Below, piece after piece: positions 17,401-26,770 of a stretch of DNA of 64,000 nt. Under the pieces are notes generated by a model, which worked only from the letters and a program-made list of their open reading frames with translations, was not told the DNA's origin and ran no database searches. Within the stretch, counting starts at the first letter, position 1. Each line of letters starts with the position of its first letter. This DNA is from Cryptoclostridium sp036644995 (GTDB lineage: Bacteria; Bacillota; Dehalobacteriia; UBA7702). The translations under genes were made by a program, and so were the position numbers. The DNA lies in the NCBI GenBank assembly GCA_036644995.1, contig JAVXOZ010000003.1, forward strand, positions 62,001 through 126,000, written 5' to 3'.

Positions 17401-18717
17401 ATGAACAACGAAGAAATTTTGAAAAAAATCAAAGACAAAGAACTGGTAATGGGTGTTGTGGGCTTAGGTTATGTTGGCTTGCCCCTTGCTGTGGAAAAGG
17501 CGATGGCTGGTTTCAAAACCTTGGGTTTTGACGTGCAGCAGGATAAAGTTGATATGGTCAATGCCGGGAAAAATTATATCGGTGATGTGGTAGATGATGA
17601 ATTAAAACAAATTGCCGCCAATAAAATGATTGTGGCATCCACAGATTTTACAGCTTTAAAAGAAGCGGATTTCATAGCTATTTGTGTTCCTACGCCTTTG
17701 GATAAGCACCAACAACCGGATATCAGCTATGTAACAGCCTCCACGAAAACAGTTGCAAAATATATGAAAAAAGGTGCAATGATTGTTTTGGAATCCACCA
17801 CTTATCCGGGAACTACCCAAGATTTGCTAAAACCTTTGATTGAAGATGTTTCCGGGATGAAATGCGGCGAAGATTTTTATCTTGGCTTTTCACCGGAACG
17901 TGTTGATCCGGGTAACTTAATATATAAAACAAAAAACACCCCTAAAGTTGTGGGTGCTATCGGCGAGGATGCCTGCCATGTAATCGCCGAAGTTTACCGT
18001 GCGGTTTTGGAAGGTGATGTTAAAGAGGTTTCTTCTCCTGCGGTTGCAGAAATGGAAAAAATCTTGGAAAACACTTATCGCAATATCAATATTGGTCTTG
18101 TAAATGAGCTTTGTATGCTATGCGATGAAATGGGTATCAGTATGTGGGAAGTGGTGGATGCGGCAAAAACCAAGCCTTACGGTTTCCAAGCTTTTTATCC
18201 CGGTCCCGGTCTTGGTGGTCATTGTATTCCATTGGATCCCTATTATTTATCGTGGAAAGCCAGAGAATATGGTTTTCACACATCAATGATTGAATCTTCA
18301 ATGATGGTAAACGATAAAATGCCTGAATATTGCGTGGATAGAGCCGCCAGAGCTTTGAACGGTGTAAAAAAAGCTTTAAACGGTGCCAATGTTTTGGTTT
18401 TGGGTGTTGCCTATAAACAAGATATAGACGATTACCGTGAAAGCCCTGCAATCCGTGTGATTGAGCATTTGGAAAAACGTGGTGCCAATGTAACTTTCTT
18501 TGACCCTTGGATTAGGGAATATAAAGAATACGGCATTGTAAAAACGGGATTAAGCGAATTAACTGCGGAGGCTTTGGAAAAAGCAGATTTGGTGGTTATT
18601 CCCACAGCCCACACCAATGTAGACTATAAATTTGTACAAGCCAATGCCCCATTAATTTTGGATTTGAAAAACGTAATGAAGGATATAGAAAACAGAGATA
18701 ATATTGAGGTGCTTTAA
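17401..18717 (+). CDS. wbpA: UDP-N-acetylglucosamine 6-dehydrogenase (WbpA-like)
   Basis: A 438-residue NAD-dependent UDP-sugar dehydrogenase. ATG 17401 is used because AAAAGGAG precedes it by 8 bp; the frame is open upstream. GLGYVGLPLAV is the N-terminal nucleotide fold, STTYPGTT and ECSPERVDPG-like SPERVDPG are family signatures, and GGHCIPLDPYYLSW holds the catalytic Cys that carries the thioester. The C-terminal domain includes VLGVAYKQDIDDYRESPA. In the order A-B-D-E here, the enzyme would oxidise UDP-GlcNAc to UDP-GlcNAcA. Its last base is shared with the next start (TAATG). Confidence 0.87.
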   Translation: MNNEEILKKIKDKELVMGVVGLGYVGLPLAVEKAMAGFKTLGFDVQQDKVDMVNAGKNYIGDVVDDELKQIAANKMIVASTDFTALKEADFIAICVPTPLDKHQQPDISYVTASTKTVAKYMKKGAMIVLESTTYPGTTQDLLKPLIEDVSGMKCGEDFYLGFSPERVDPGNLIYKTKNTPKVVGAIGEDACHVIAEVYRAVLEGDVKEVSSPAVAEMEKILENTYRNINIGLVNELCMLCDEMGISMWEVVDAAKTKPYGFQAFYPGPGLGGHCIPLDPYYLSWKAREYGFHTSMIESSMMVNDKMPEYCVDRAARALNGVKKALNGANVLVLGVAYKQDIDDYRESPAIRVIEHLEKRGANVTFFDPWIREYKEYGIVKTGLSELTAEALEKADLVVIPTAHTNVDYKFVQANAPLILDLKNVMKDIENRDNIEVL

Positions 18718-19790
18718 TGAAATATGCTTTAATTGGTTGTGGTCGTATTGCTACTAATCATCTTAAAGCCGCTATCAATAATAATTTGGAAATCGTTGCA
18801 GTATGTGATGTTTTACCCGAGCATATGGAAGGGTTATTGTCCAAGCATGATTTGGATAATGACCAATCCATTAAACGATATACCGATTATAAAACGATGA
18901 TTGCGGAAAATGAAATTGATTTGATTGGCATTGCCACAGAAAGCGGTATTCATGCAAAAATTGCGATTTATTGTATTGAACACGGCATTCATTTAATAAT
19001 AGAAAAACCTATGGCGATGAATATTGCTGATGCCGATAAAATTATACAGCTTTCCCAAGAGAAAAACCTTAAGGTTTCAGCCTGCCACCAAAATCGCTTT
19101 AATTTGGCGGTGCAGGAAATGCGTAAAGCGGTGGAATCAGGTCGTTTTGGTAAGCTCTCCCACGGTTCTGTTCATGTGCGCTGGAATCGCAACCAAAGCT
19201 ACTACACCCAAGCTCCTTGGCGTGGTACATGGGCACAGGATGGCGGTGCTTTGATGAACCAATGTATTCACGGTATTGATTTACTGCGTTGGATGATGGG
19301 TGATGATATTGATGAAGTTTACGGCGTAACCCGTCAGCAATTTCATGATTACTTAGAAGCCGAAGATATCGGTATGGCAGTTGTTCGTTTTAAAAACGGT
19401 GCAGTTGCCACCATTGAAGGCACTACCAATGTTTTCCCTAAAAACTTAGAGGAAACCCTTTACCTATTTGGTGAAAAAGGTACGGTAAAATTGGGTGGTA
19501 CATCCACCAATAATATTGATGTTTGGGATTTTCTCGATGAAACCGAAGTGGATCAAAGGAACAAAGGTATGGCGGAGCAAACCGGTAATATCTATGGCAA
19601 TGGTCATACCGGCCTGTATTGTGATGTGATAGCGGCTATAACGGATAATAGAGAACCCTATGTAAATGCCCAAGCCGGTAAAAACGCTTTGGAATTGGTG
19701 CTTTCAATCTATAAAAGCCAAAAAGAAGGCACTGCTGTAAAATTACCTTTAAGAGATTTTGCCAGCACAGATATGGCGGGAGAATTTTAG
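18717..19790 (+). CDS. wbpB: Gfo/Idh/MocA oxidoreductase, WbpB-like
   Basis: A 357-residue NAD-dependent oxidoreductase. IGCGRIATNHLKAA is the Rossmann loop, IIEKPMAMN the catalytic-Lys signature, and CHQNRFNLAVQEMRKAVESG and NQCIHGIDLLRWMMG are characteristic of the WbpB/WlbA group with its catalytic His. The predicted reaction is oxidation of C3 of UDP-GlcNAcA to a 3-keto sugar, the substrate of the aminotransferase two genes downstream. It overlaps wbpA by 1 bp and is followed immediately by the acetyltransferase. Confidence 0.87.
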   Translation: MKYALIGCGRIATNHLKAAINNNLEIVAVCDVLPEHMEGLLSKHDLDNDQSIKRYTDYKTMIAENEIDLIGIATESGIHAKIAIYCIEHGIHLIIEKPMAMNIADADKIIQLSQEKNLKVSACHQNRFNLAVQEMRKAVESGRFGKLSHGSVHVRWNRNQSYYTQAPWRGTWAQDGGALMNQCIHGIDLLRWMMGDDIDEVYGVTRQQFHDYLEAEDIGMAVVRFKNGAVATIEGTTNVFPKNLEETLYLFGEKGTVKLGGTSTNNIDVWDFLDETEVDQRNKGMAEQTGNIYGNGHTGLYCDVIAAITDNREPYVNAQAGKNALELVLSIYKSQKEGTAVKLPLRDFASTDMAGEF

Positions 19791-20363
19791 ATGAAAGAAT
19801 ATTTTGTACATGAGAGTAGCTATATTGATGATGATGTGACCATAGGTTTAGGTACTAAAATATGGCATTTTTGTCATATCCAAAAAGGTGCACAAATCGG
19901 TAAAAACTGCTCTTTGGGACAAAATGTTAACGTTTCTGATAACGTAATAATTGGCAATAATGTTAAAGTGCAAAACAATGTTTCTCTTTATGAAGGAGTT
20001 CAGTTAGAGGACTACGTTTTTTGTGGTCCTTCCTGTGTTTTCACCAACGATTTAACACCCCGTTCTCAATACCCCAAGGGAACGGCAGGTTACAAAAAAA
20101 CATTAGTTAAGGAAAATGCCACCATTGGTGCTAATGCAACCATAGTTTGTGGGCACACCATTGGCAAGTACGCATTAATTGCAGCAGGAGCCGTGGTGAT
20201 TAAAGATGTGCCTGATTATGCACTGATGGCAGGCGTACCTGCCAAACATATTGGCTGGGCTTGCCAATGCGGCGAGATTTTAGATGATGACTTAATTTGC
20301 AGCAAATGCCACCGTGAATATGTCCAAGGTGAAAACAACTTGACTTTAAAAGAAGGAAAATAA
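19791..20363 (+). CDS. wbpD: UDP-3-amino-sugar N-acetyltransferase (WbpD/WlbB-like)
   Basis: A 190-residue left-handed beta-helix enzyme. GTKIWHFCHIQKGAQIGKNC and EDYVFCGPSCVFTND are near-signature segments of WbpD, and hexapeptide turns run to about residue 160. The tail GWACQCG then CSKCHREY gives two CxC/CxxC pairs, a small zinc-ribbon-like extension seen in this family. It should acetylate the 3-amino group of UDP-GlcNAc3NA, giving the 2,3-diacetamido uronate. It is directly between the 3-dehydrogenase and aminotransferase genes. Confidence 0.9.
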   Translation: MKEYFVHESSYIDDDVTIGLGTKIWHFCHIQKGAQIGKNCSLGQNVNVSDNVIIGNNVKVQNNVSLYEGVQLEDYVFCGPSCVFTNDLTPRSQYPKGTAGYKKTLVKENATIGANATIVCGHTIGKYALIAAGAVVIKDVPDYALMAGVPAKHIGWACQCGEILDDDLICSKCHREYVQGENNLTLKEGK

Positions 20364-20364
20364 A

Positions 20365-21516
20365 ATGGAATTTCGTGATTTAAAAAAGCAATATCAAGTA
20401 TTGAAGCCTCGTATAGATGAGGCAATGCTGGCAGTTGCTGCCAAATGTAATTTTATCGGTGGTAATCAAGTAAAAGAATTGGAAGCAAGTTTAGCTGAAT
20501 ACGTAGGTGTAAAACATTGTGTTACCTGCGGTAATGGAACAGATGCCTTATCTTTAATGATGATGGCATGGGGTGTAGGTGTGGGAGATGCGGTTTTTGT
20601 GCCTGATTTTACTTTTTTTGCCACGGGTGAAATAGTATCTTTTGCCGGAGCAACCCCCATCTTTGTTGATGTGAATGCGGACACCTTTAATCTTGATGCC
20701 GAAAGCTTGGAAAAAGGCATTCAACTGGTTTTGGCAGAAGGAAAATTAAAGCCCAAAGTAGTTATCCCTGTGGATTTATTTGGTTTGCCCGCAAATTATG
20801 ATGCAATAAATGTAGTTGCTAAAAAATATAACTTATTGGTATTGGAAGATGGAGCCCAAGGTTTTGGCGGTATGATTGGTGAAAAGCGAGCTTGTAGCTT
20901 TGGTGATGCCGCAACTACCTCTTTTTTTCCGGCAAAACCCTTAGGTTGCTATGGTGATGGCGGTGCTGTATTCACCAATGACGATGAAATCTCAGAGCTG
21001 TTGGAATCTTACAAGGTTCACGGCAAAGGCTCTTTTAAATATGATAACCTGCGTGTTGGTATAAATTCACGTTTAGATACAATCCAAGCTGCTATTTTAC
21101 AAGTTAAGTTTCAAGCATTTAAAGATTACGAACTTGGGGATGTAAATAAAGTCGCAAAACTATATACTGAAATGTTACAAGGTGTTGTTAAAACGCCGAT
21201 AATACCACAAAACTTTTATTCAAGCTGGGCGCAATATACCTTAATTTTGGATAGTAAAGACCAACGAGATTCCTTGGGAAAATTCTTAAAAGCTAATGAT
21301 ATTCCATCCATGGTCTATTACCCCAAACCTATGCACCTGCAACAGGCTTTTGCTGCTTTAGAACAACAAATCCCTTGCCCCATAACAGAAAAACTTTGCA
21401 ATACCGTATTATCTTTACCAATGCACCCCTACATGGAAAAAAAAGATGTGGAAATAATATGTGGATGCGTAAAGCTGTTTATGAAAAATGGAGAAAAATA
21501 TAATGTTCAAAAATAA
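20365..21516 (+). CDS. wbpE: UDP-3-keto-sugar aminotransferase (WbpE/WlbC-like)
   Basis: A 383-residue PLP-dependent aminotransferase. EDGAQGFGG with Asp162 and TSFFPAKPLGCYGDGGA with the Schiff-base Lys191 are the hallmark of the WbpE group; MEFRDLKKQYQVLKPRID at the N-terminus is also typical. It would use glutamate to aminate the 3-keto sugar made by the WbpB-like protein. Its last 14 bp overlap the start of the next gene, linking the diacetamido-uronate genes to the FucNAc genes in a single transcript. Confidence 0.9.
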   Translation: MEFRDLKKQYQVLKPRIDEAMLAVAAKCNFIGGNQVKELEASLAEYVGVKHCVTCGNGTDALSLMMMAWGVGVGDAVFVPDFTFFATGEIVSFAGATPIFVDVNADTFNLDAESLEKGIQLVLAEGKLKPKVVIPVDLFGLPANYDAINVVAKKYNLLVLEDGAQGFGGMIGEKRACSFGDAATTSFFPAKPLGCYGDGGAVFTNDDEISELLESYKVHGKGSFKYDNLRVGINSRLDTIQAAILQVKFQAFKDYELGDVNKVAKLYTEMLQGVVKTPIIPQNFYSSWAQYTLILDSKDQRDSLGKFLKANDIPSMVYYPKPMHLQQAFAALEQQIPCPITEKLCNTVLSLPMHPYMEKKDVEIICGCVKLFMKNGEKYNVQK

Positions 21517-22537
21517 AACCTTATTAATTACCGGGGGCACGGGGTCCTTTGGTAACGCCGTGTTAAATGGTTTTCTTGCCACGGATATTGCGGAAATCCG
21601 TATATTTTCCCGTGATGAAAAAAAACAGGATGATATGCGGCATAAGTATGGACAAACTCCATATGGTGATAAAATAAAATATTATATCGGCGATGTTCGT
21701 GATTTGCAATCTATTAAAAATGCAATTCATGGTGTGGATTATATGTTTCATGCTGCTGCTTTAAAGCAAGTGCCATCCTGCGAATTTTTCCCTATGGAAG
21801 CTGTAAAAACCAATGTTATCGGCACAAATAATGCCCTAATTGCAGCCATTGAAGAAGGGGTTAAAAAGGTAATTTGCCTTTCTACGGATAAGGCGGCCTA
21901 TCCCGTAAACGCCATGGGAACCTCCAAGGCCATGATGGAAAAAGTCTTTGTGGCAAAATCCCGTACCGTGGATCCCAATAAAACTTTGATTTGCGGAACT
22001 CGCTATGGCAACGTTATGTGCTCCCGAGGTTCCGTTATTCCCCTTTTTATCCAACAACTAAAAGCAGGCAAGCCTTTAACCGTTACTGAGCCTACAATGA
22101 CAAGGTTTATTATGAGTTTGGAAGAAGCCGTTGAGCTGGTTATATTTGCATTTAAAAATGCTAAAGCCGGTGATATTATGGTGCAAAAAGCTCCTGCCTG
22201 CACCATTGAAGTTTTGGCTCAAGGGGTAAAAGAGCTTTTCCATTCTCAAGAAGAAATAAAGGTTATCGGCATACGCCACGGTGAAAAAATGTGTGAAACA
22301 TTACTCACCAATGAGGAGTGTGCCCATGCCATTGATATGGGGGACTTCTACCGAGTTCCCGCCGATAAACGGGATTTAAACTATGAAAAATACTTCACAG
22401 ATGGGGATTATGAACGCTCGAAATTAACGGAATTTAATTCCAATAATACCAAGATTCTTGATGTAGCAGGGGTTAAGGCTAAACTTTTGTCCCTTCAATA
22501 TATTAGAGATGAAATAGCTGCTTGGGAGGGTAAATAA
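21503..22537 (+). CDS. capE: UDP-GlcNAc 4,6-dehydratase / 5-epimerase (CapE/FnlA)
   Basis: A 344-residue SDR enzyme, first in the UDP-L-FucNAc pathway. ATG 21503 is chosen because GGAG is 9 bp upstream; an in-frame ATG at 21488 is less well placed. LLITGGTGSFGNAVL is the cofactor loop, LKQVPSCEFFPMEA a family signature, and the catalytic triad uses Met-x-x-x-Lys in MGTSKAMMEKV rather than Tyr, as known for CapE/FlaA1 dehydratases. It makes a 4-keto-6-deoxy L-sugar passed to CapF. It overlaps wbpE by 14 bp and is followed without gap by capF. Confidence 0.92.
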   Translation: MFKNKTLLITGGTGSFGNAVLNGFLATDIAEIRIFSRDEKKQDDMRHKYGQTPYGDKIKYYIGDVRDLQSIKNAIHGVDYMFHAAALKQVPSCEFFPMEAVKTNVIGTNNALIAAIEEGVKKVICLSTDKAAYPVNAMGTSKAMMEKVFVAKSRTVDPNKTLICGTRYGNVMCSRGSVIPLFIQQLKAGKPLTVTEPTMTRFIMSLEEAVELVIFAFKNAKAGDIMVQKAPACTIEVLAQGVKELFHSQEEIKVIGIRHGEKMCETLLTNEECAHAIDMGDFYRVPADKRDLNYEKYFTDGDYERSKLTEFNSNNTKILDVAGVKAKLLSLQYIRDEIAAWEGK

Positions 22538-23680
22538 ATGAAGATATTAATTACCGGAGCCAAGGGCTTTGTGGGCAAAAATCTTATAGCGGAATTGGAA
22601 AATATTCAAACAAAAAAAGCTACCAACTATGGCATTTCAGCATCTATGGAACTATATAAATTCGACGTGGATACAGATGAAAACTTACTTGATTCCTACA
22701 CTTCGGATTGCGATTTTGTATTTCACTTAGCCGGGGTAAACCGTCCTGAAACCACCGATGAATTTATGGCAGGTAATTTTGGATTTACAACTAAGCTCTT
22801 AGCATCTTTAAAACGGCACAAAAACCATGCTCCCATCGTTATAAGCTCCTCTACCCAAGCTGGGCTGAATAATGATTATGGTCAATCCAAAAAAGCCGGT
22901 GAAGATGCCATATTTGAATATGGTAAAGAAAATGATGTAAAAGTAATGGTTTATCGCCTGCCCAATGTTTTTGGCAAATGGTGTAAACCAAATTACAACT
23001 CAGCCGTGGCAACCTTTTGCCATAATATCGCCAATGATTTGCCAATTAAAGTGAATGATCCCAATGTTAATATGCAGTTAGTGTATATTGATGATGTGAT
23101 TAGAGAGTTTATAGCAGCATTATCAGGCAGTGAGCATTGTGAAAACAATTTTTGCTTTGTACCTACGGTGCATAAAGTAAGACTGGGGGAAATTGCAGAT
23201 TTGCTCAATTCTTTTAAGGAAAGCAGAGAAAATCTTTCCGTACCCCAAATGGATAATGGTTTTACCAAAGCTTTATACAGCACTTATTTAAGCTATTTAC
23301 CAAAAGATAAATTTAGCTATCCATTAAAAATGAATGTAGATAACCGTGGCTCTTTTACTGAAATAATTCGCACCGAGGATAGGGGACAGTTCTCTGTAAA
23401 CATTTCCAAACCCCATATAACCAAGGGCAACCATTGGCATCACACCAAAACCGAAAAATTTGTGGTGGTAAGTGGCAAAGGTTTGATTCAATTTAGAAAA
23501 ATAGGCACCGCTGAAGTGATTGAATATCACGTTAGCGGCGATAAAATAGAAGTGGTGGATATTCCAACGGGGTACACCCACAATATTATTAACCAAGGCG
23601 AAACTGATATGGTGACCTTTATGTGGTGCAATGAGTGCTTTAATTCTCACCAACCTGATACCTATTTTGAGGAGGTATAA
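22538..23680 (+). CDS. capF: Bifunctional SDR-cupin CapF/FnlB (UDP-FucNAc pathway)
   Basis: A 380-residue two-domain enzyme. The N-terminal SDR domain has ITGAKGFVGKNL and YGQSKKAGE (Tyr/Lys pair) and reduces the 4-keto sugar with NADPH. From about residue 265 the C-terminal cupin (SFTEIIRTEDRGQFSVN, HHTKTEKFVVVSGKGLIQFR, DIPTGYTHNI) carries the zinc-linked His cluster that epimerises C3. This domain order is unique to CapF/FnlB/WbjC. It sits between CapE and CapG as in Staphylococcus aureus and E. coli fnl loci. Confidence 0.93.
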   Translation: MKILITGAKGFVGKNLIAELENIQTKKATNYGISASMELYKFDVDTDENLLDSYTSDCDFVFHLAGVNRPETTDEFMAGNFGFTTKLLASLKRHKNHAPIVISSSTQAGLNNDYGQSKKAGEDAIFEYGKENDVKVMVYRLPNVFGKWCKPNYNSAVATFCHNIANDLPIKVNDPNVNMQLVYIDDVIREFIAALSGSEHCENNFCFVPTVHKVRLGEIADLLNSFKESRENLSVPQMDNGFTKALYSTYLSYLPKDKFSYPLKMNVDNRGSFTEIIRTEDRGQFSVNISKPHITKGNHWHHTKTEKFVVVSGKGLIQFRKIGTAEVIEYHVSGDKIEVVDIPTGYTHNIINQGETDMVTFMWCNECFNSHQPDTYFEEV

Positions 23681-23682
23681 TT

Positions 23683-24813
23683 GTGGCAGATAAATTAAAA
23701 TTAATGACAATCCTGGGCACACGTCCGGAAATTATTCGGCTTTCGGCGGTAATAAAATGTGCCGATAAATATTTCGATCATGTTCTGGTACATACAGGGC
23801 AGAATTGGGATTATACATTAAATGAGGTATTTTTTGAAGATTTGGAACTTCGTGAACCCAATTATTATTTAGATAGCGTAGGCAGTAACCTCGGTGAAAC
23901 CATGGGCAATATAATTGCCAAATCCTATACATTGATTGATGAGGTAAAACCAGATGCGATTTTGCTTTTGGGCGATACCAATTCCGCATTGTCCGCAATT
24001 TCCGCTAAGCGATTAAAGGTGCCAATATTTCATATGGAAGCCGGCAATCGCTGTTGGGATTGGAATGTTTCCGAGATGATTAATCGCAAAATAGTGGATC
24101 ATATTTCCGATATTAATTTGCCTTATACTGAGCATTCCCGTCGCTATCTTTTATCCGAAGGGCTGGATGGCAAAACTATTTTTGTAACAGGTTCACCCAT
24201 GGCTGAGGTGTTGGGTGACCATAGAGAAAAAATCAACGCCAGCGATATTTTAACTAAACTGGACTTGGAAGAAAAGCGATATATTCTTATTTCCGCTCAT
24301 CGTGAAGAAAACATTGATAACGAAGAAAATTTTATGGATTTAATGAATTCCATTAACTATATTGCGGAAAAATATCAAATGCCTGTGATATATTCCACCC
24401 ACCCACGGACCAAGAGCTTTATTGAAAAAAGAGGTTTTAAATTTCACCCTTTAGTACAAAATATGCAGCCCTTTGGCTTTATGGATTATAACAAATTGCA
24501 GATGAACAGCTATTGTGTGCTTTCGGATAGTGGAACATTGTCTGAAGAATCCGCTATGCTACATTTTCCCGGAGTGCTAATTCGCACCTCTACCGAACGC
24601 CCTGAGGTTTTGGATAAAGGTACTGTGGTTATCGGTGGCATTAAAGGTAAAGATGTTGAACAAGGCTTGGAACTTGCAGTTTCCATGTTCGAAAATAACG
24701 AAAAAACAGCCATGCCGGAAGATTATACCGATACCAATGTTTCTGTAAAAGTAGTGAAACTCATCCAAAGCTACGCCAAAATAGTAAACAAAACCGTTTG
24801 GCTAAAGGATTAA
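23683..24813 (+). CDS. capG: UDP-FucNAc-forming 2-epimerase (CapG/FnlC)
   Basis: A 376-residue non-hydrolysing 2-epimerase completing UDP-L-FucNAc synthesis. The GTG start is 7 bp after GGAGG. LGTRPEIIRLSAV, VHTGQNWDYTLNEVFFEDL, LLGDTNSALS, FHMEAGNRCWD, SAHREENID and LSDSGTLSEESAM are family motifs; the NWDYTLNEVFF and GNRCWDWNV variants distinguish CapG/WbjD from WecB. With CapE and CapF it forms a complete three-step route, so L-FucNAc is very probably part of the polymer. Confidence 0.92.
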   Translation: MADKLKLMTILGTRPEIIRLSAVIKCADKYFDHVLVHTGQNWDYTLNEVFFEDLELREPNYYLDSVGSNLGETMGNIIAKSYTLIDEVKPDAILLLGDTNSALSAISAKRLKVPIFHMEAGNRCWDWNVSEMINRKIVDHISDINLPYTEHSRRYLLSEGLDGKTIFVTGSPMAEVLGDHREKINASDILTKLDLEEKRYILISAHREENIDNEENFMDLMNSINYIAEKYQMPVIYSTHPRTKSFIEKRGFKFHPLVQNMQPFGFMDYNKLQMNSYCVLSDSGTLSEESAMLHFPGVLIRTSTERPEVLDKGTVVIGGIKGKDVEQGLELAVSMFENNEKTAMPEDYTDTNVSVKVVKLIQSYAKIVNKTVWLKD

Positions 24814-24838
24814 GATTTCTAATTTACGGGGGAGTTAA

Positions 24839-25852
24839 ATGAAAATATTATTAACCGGTGGTGCCGGCTATATTGGTTCTCATACTGCGGTGGAATTACT
24901 ATCTTCCGGTTATGAAGTGGTAATTGCCGATGATTTTTCCAATAGCTGCCCCGAAGTATTAAATAGAATAAAAAAAATAACCAATGGAGATTTTGCATTT
25001 TATAATATAAATATCTCTGATTCCACTTCTTTAGATTTCCTTTTTAAGAAGGAAAATATTGATGCTATTATCCATTTTGCAGGGTTTAAGGCGGTGGGTG
25101 AATCAGTAGAACAGCCTATTAAATATTACCGAAATAATATTGATTCTACTTTGACACTGCTGGAAATCATGGCAAAATATAAGGTAAATAAACTGGTATT
25201 CAGCTCATCTGCGGTGGTGTATGGAATTACTGAAAGTGTACCCATAGCTGAGGATATGCCAACTGGCTGTATTAATCCTTATGGCTGGACAAAATGGATG
25301 ATTGAACAAATATTAAGAGATGCAGTAATAGCCAATACGGGATTATCAGTGGTTTTATTGCGCTATTTTAATCCAATAGGTGCCCATGAAAGTGGATTGA
25401 TTGGGGAAAGTCCCAAAGGCATACCCAATAATTTGATGCCATATATTTCACAGGTTGCCGCAGGAAAATTAGAAAAATTAAATATTTTTGGTGATAATTA
25501 CCCCACTAAAGATGGTACCGGCATTCGTGACTATATTCATGTAATGGATTTAGCTGCAGGGCATAAATACGCCATTGAATATTGTAATAATCATACAGGT
25601 TGTGATGTTTTTAACCTTGGCACAGGTGTAGGATATAGCGTTTTAGATTTAGTAAATACTTTTCAAAAAGTTAACAACTGCACTATTCCTTATGAAATCA
25701 CACAGCCCAGAGCAGGTGATATTGGAGAGTGCTATGGCGATGTTTCAAAAGCAAAAACGGTTTTGGGTTGGAGTAGTAAAAAAACACTTGCAGATATGTG
25801 CAGAGATTCTTGGCATTGGCAAAAGAATAACCCAAAAGGCTATGAATTTTGA
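24839..25852 (+). CDS. galE: UDP-glucose 4-epimerase (second copy)
   Basis: A 337-residue GalE with GGAGYIGSH at 7-15, catalytic Tyr148/Lys152 in NPYGWTKWMIE, FNPIGAHESGLIGE, and RPRAGDIGECYGD-type C-terminal sequence. It is closer in length and sequence to classic housekeeping GalE (E. coli 338 aa) than the copy at 4627. A GGGGGAG site lies 6 bp upstream. It is the last gene of the polysaccharide locus. The two copies differ throughout, so they are not a recent duplication. Confidence 0.93.
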   Translation: MKILLTGGAGYIGSHTAVELLSSGYEVVIADDFSNSCPEVLNRIKKITNGDFAFYNINISDSTSLDFLFKKENIDAIIHFAGFKAVGESVEQPIKYYRNNIDSTLTLLEIMAKYKVNKLVFSSSAVVYGITESVPIAEDMPTGCINPYGWTKWMIEQILRDAVIANTGLSVVLLRYFNPIGAHESGLIGESPKGIPNNLMPYISQVAAGKLEKLNIFGDNYPTKDGTGIRDYIHVMDLAAGHKYAIEYCNNHTGCDVFNLGTGVGYSVLDLVNTFQKVNNCTIPYEITQPRAGDIGECYGDVSKAKTVLGWSSKKTLADMCRDSWHWQKNNPKGYEF

Positions 25853-25911
25853 GGAAAGTGTAGTATAATAGCCCTATAAAATTTGTGGTAACCATGTTTA
25901 AAAGGAAGTAT

Positions 25912-26358
25912 ATGATTAAAAAAATAATTTTGTGGATTTTAACTATCTGTTGTGTGGTGGGTATATTCATGTTTTCGGCACAGCCCGCCCCTCAATCAGG
26001 TGGGTTAAGTAAATCTTTCACCAAAGAAATAATGCAAACATTTTCTTTCTATCAGTCCATGGAACGAGAAAAACAAACCGCTTTTATTGAAACCGCAGAT
26101 GAAGTTGTTCGCAGCTTGGCACATATGTTTGTATTTTTCGTACTGGGTATTTGTGTTTGCGCACTGATAAGTAGCTATGGTTTGAAATATACCTTGCTTT
26201 GGTCACTTTTATTCTGTATCCTATATGCGATATTTGATGAATGTCACCAAGGTTTTTTTGTAGATGGTCGTGCTTTTCAGATAATAGATTTATGCAAAGA
26301 TTGGTTCGGGAGTTTTTTAGGAATTTCCCTTACCGCTACAATTTGCCGAAAACGCTAA
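25912..26358 (+). CDS. VanZ-family membrane protein
   Basis: A 148-residue protein with about four hydrophobic segments. The family signature is clear: FMFSAQPAPQSGG after the first segment, RSLAHMFVFFVLG, YAIFDECHQGFFVDGRAFQIID with conserved Asp/Glu/His/Gln/Arg, and a final GSFLG helix. VanZ relatives lower teicoplanin susceptibility in enterococci, but the biochemical role is unknown. ATG 25912 is 3-5 bp from AAAAGGAAG; ATG 25894 is an alternative adding six residues. It lies between the polysaccharide locus and the dlt operon. Confidence 0.85.
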   Translation: MIKKIILWILTICCVVGIFMFSAQPAPQSGGLSKSFTKEIMQTFSFYQSMEREKQTAFIETADEVVRSLAHMFVFFVLGICVCALISSYGLKYTLLWSLLFCILYAIFDECHQGFFVDGRAFQIIDLCKDWFGSFLGISLTATICRKR

Positions 26359-26715
26359 ATTTATAAAAACATCTTACTTTCCCATATATCACCCAGGAAA
26401 ATTTTGGCAAAAGAATAAATATTTTATATACTTTTAATATAATAAGGCAAAACTTAAAATACTTAAGCTGAAAATCTATTAAGTAAAAAAACCACTGTAT
26501 AATAACGTATTTTACCCGCTTACTATTTTATTGTTATACTTAGTCTATATTAAATTTAGGAAACTTGGTGCGTTTTTAGATGTGATACCATGAACTACCT
26601 TTGCATATGAACTATTTTATATAAAGAAAGAAAAAAGGATTTCGGAGCAAAAAATGAATAATATACGAAAACCGTTTTAGATATGTTAAATATTTAGGTA
26701 ATATTTAGAAGCAAT
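26359..26715. other. AT-rich intergenic stretch, no gene found
   Basis: About 360 bp between the VanZ-like gene and a strong terminator. A TATAAT at 26498-26503 has no matching -35 element. At 26654 an ATG behind TTTCGGAG opens an 8-codon frame (MNNIRKPF) that ends 34 bp before the terminator hairpin; it could be a leader-type peptide or chance. No RNA family I recognise. Confidence 0.4.
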
Positions 26716-26754
26716 GATGCGGCAGTTTCCCTTTGGGAACTGCCGCATCTTTTT
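26716..26754 (+). terminator. Strong intrinsic terminator before dlt
   Basis: GATGCGGCAGTTTCCC pairs with GGGAACTGCCGCATC (15 bp, one bulged T) around a TTT loop, followed by five T. It isolates the dlt operon from upstream transcription. Confidence 0.93.
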
Positions 26755-26770
26755 GCCTCATACGTGAAAA

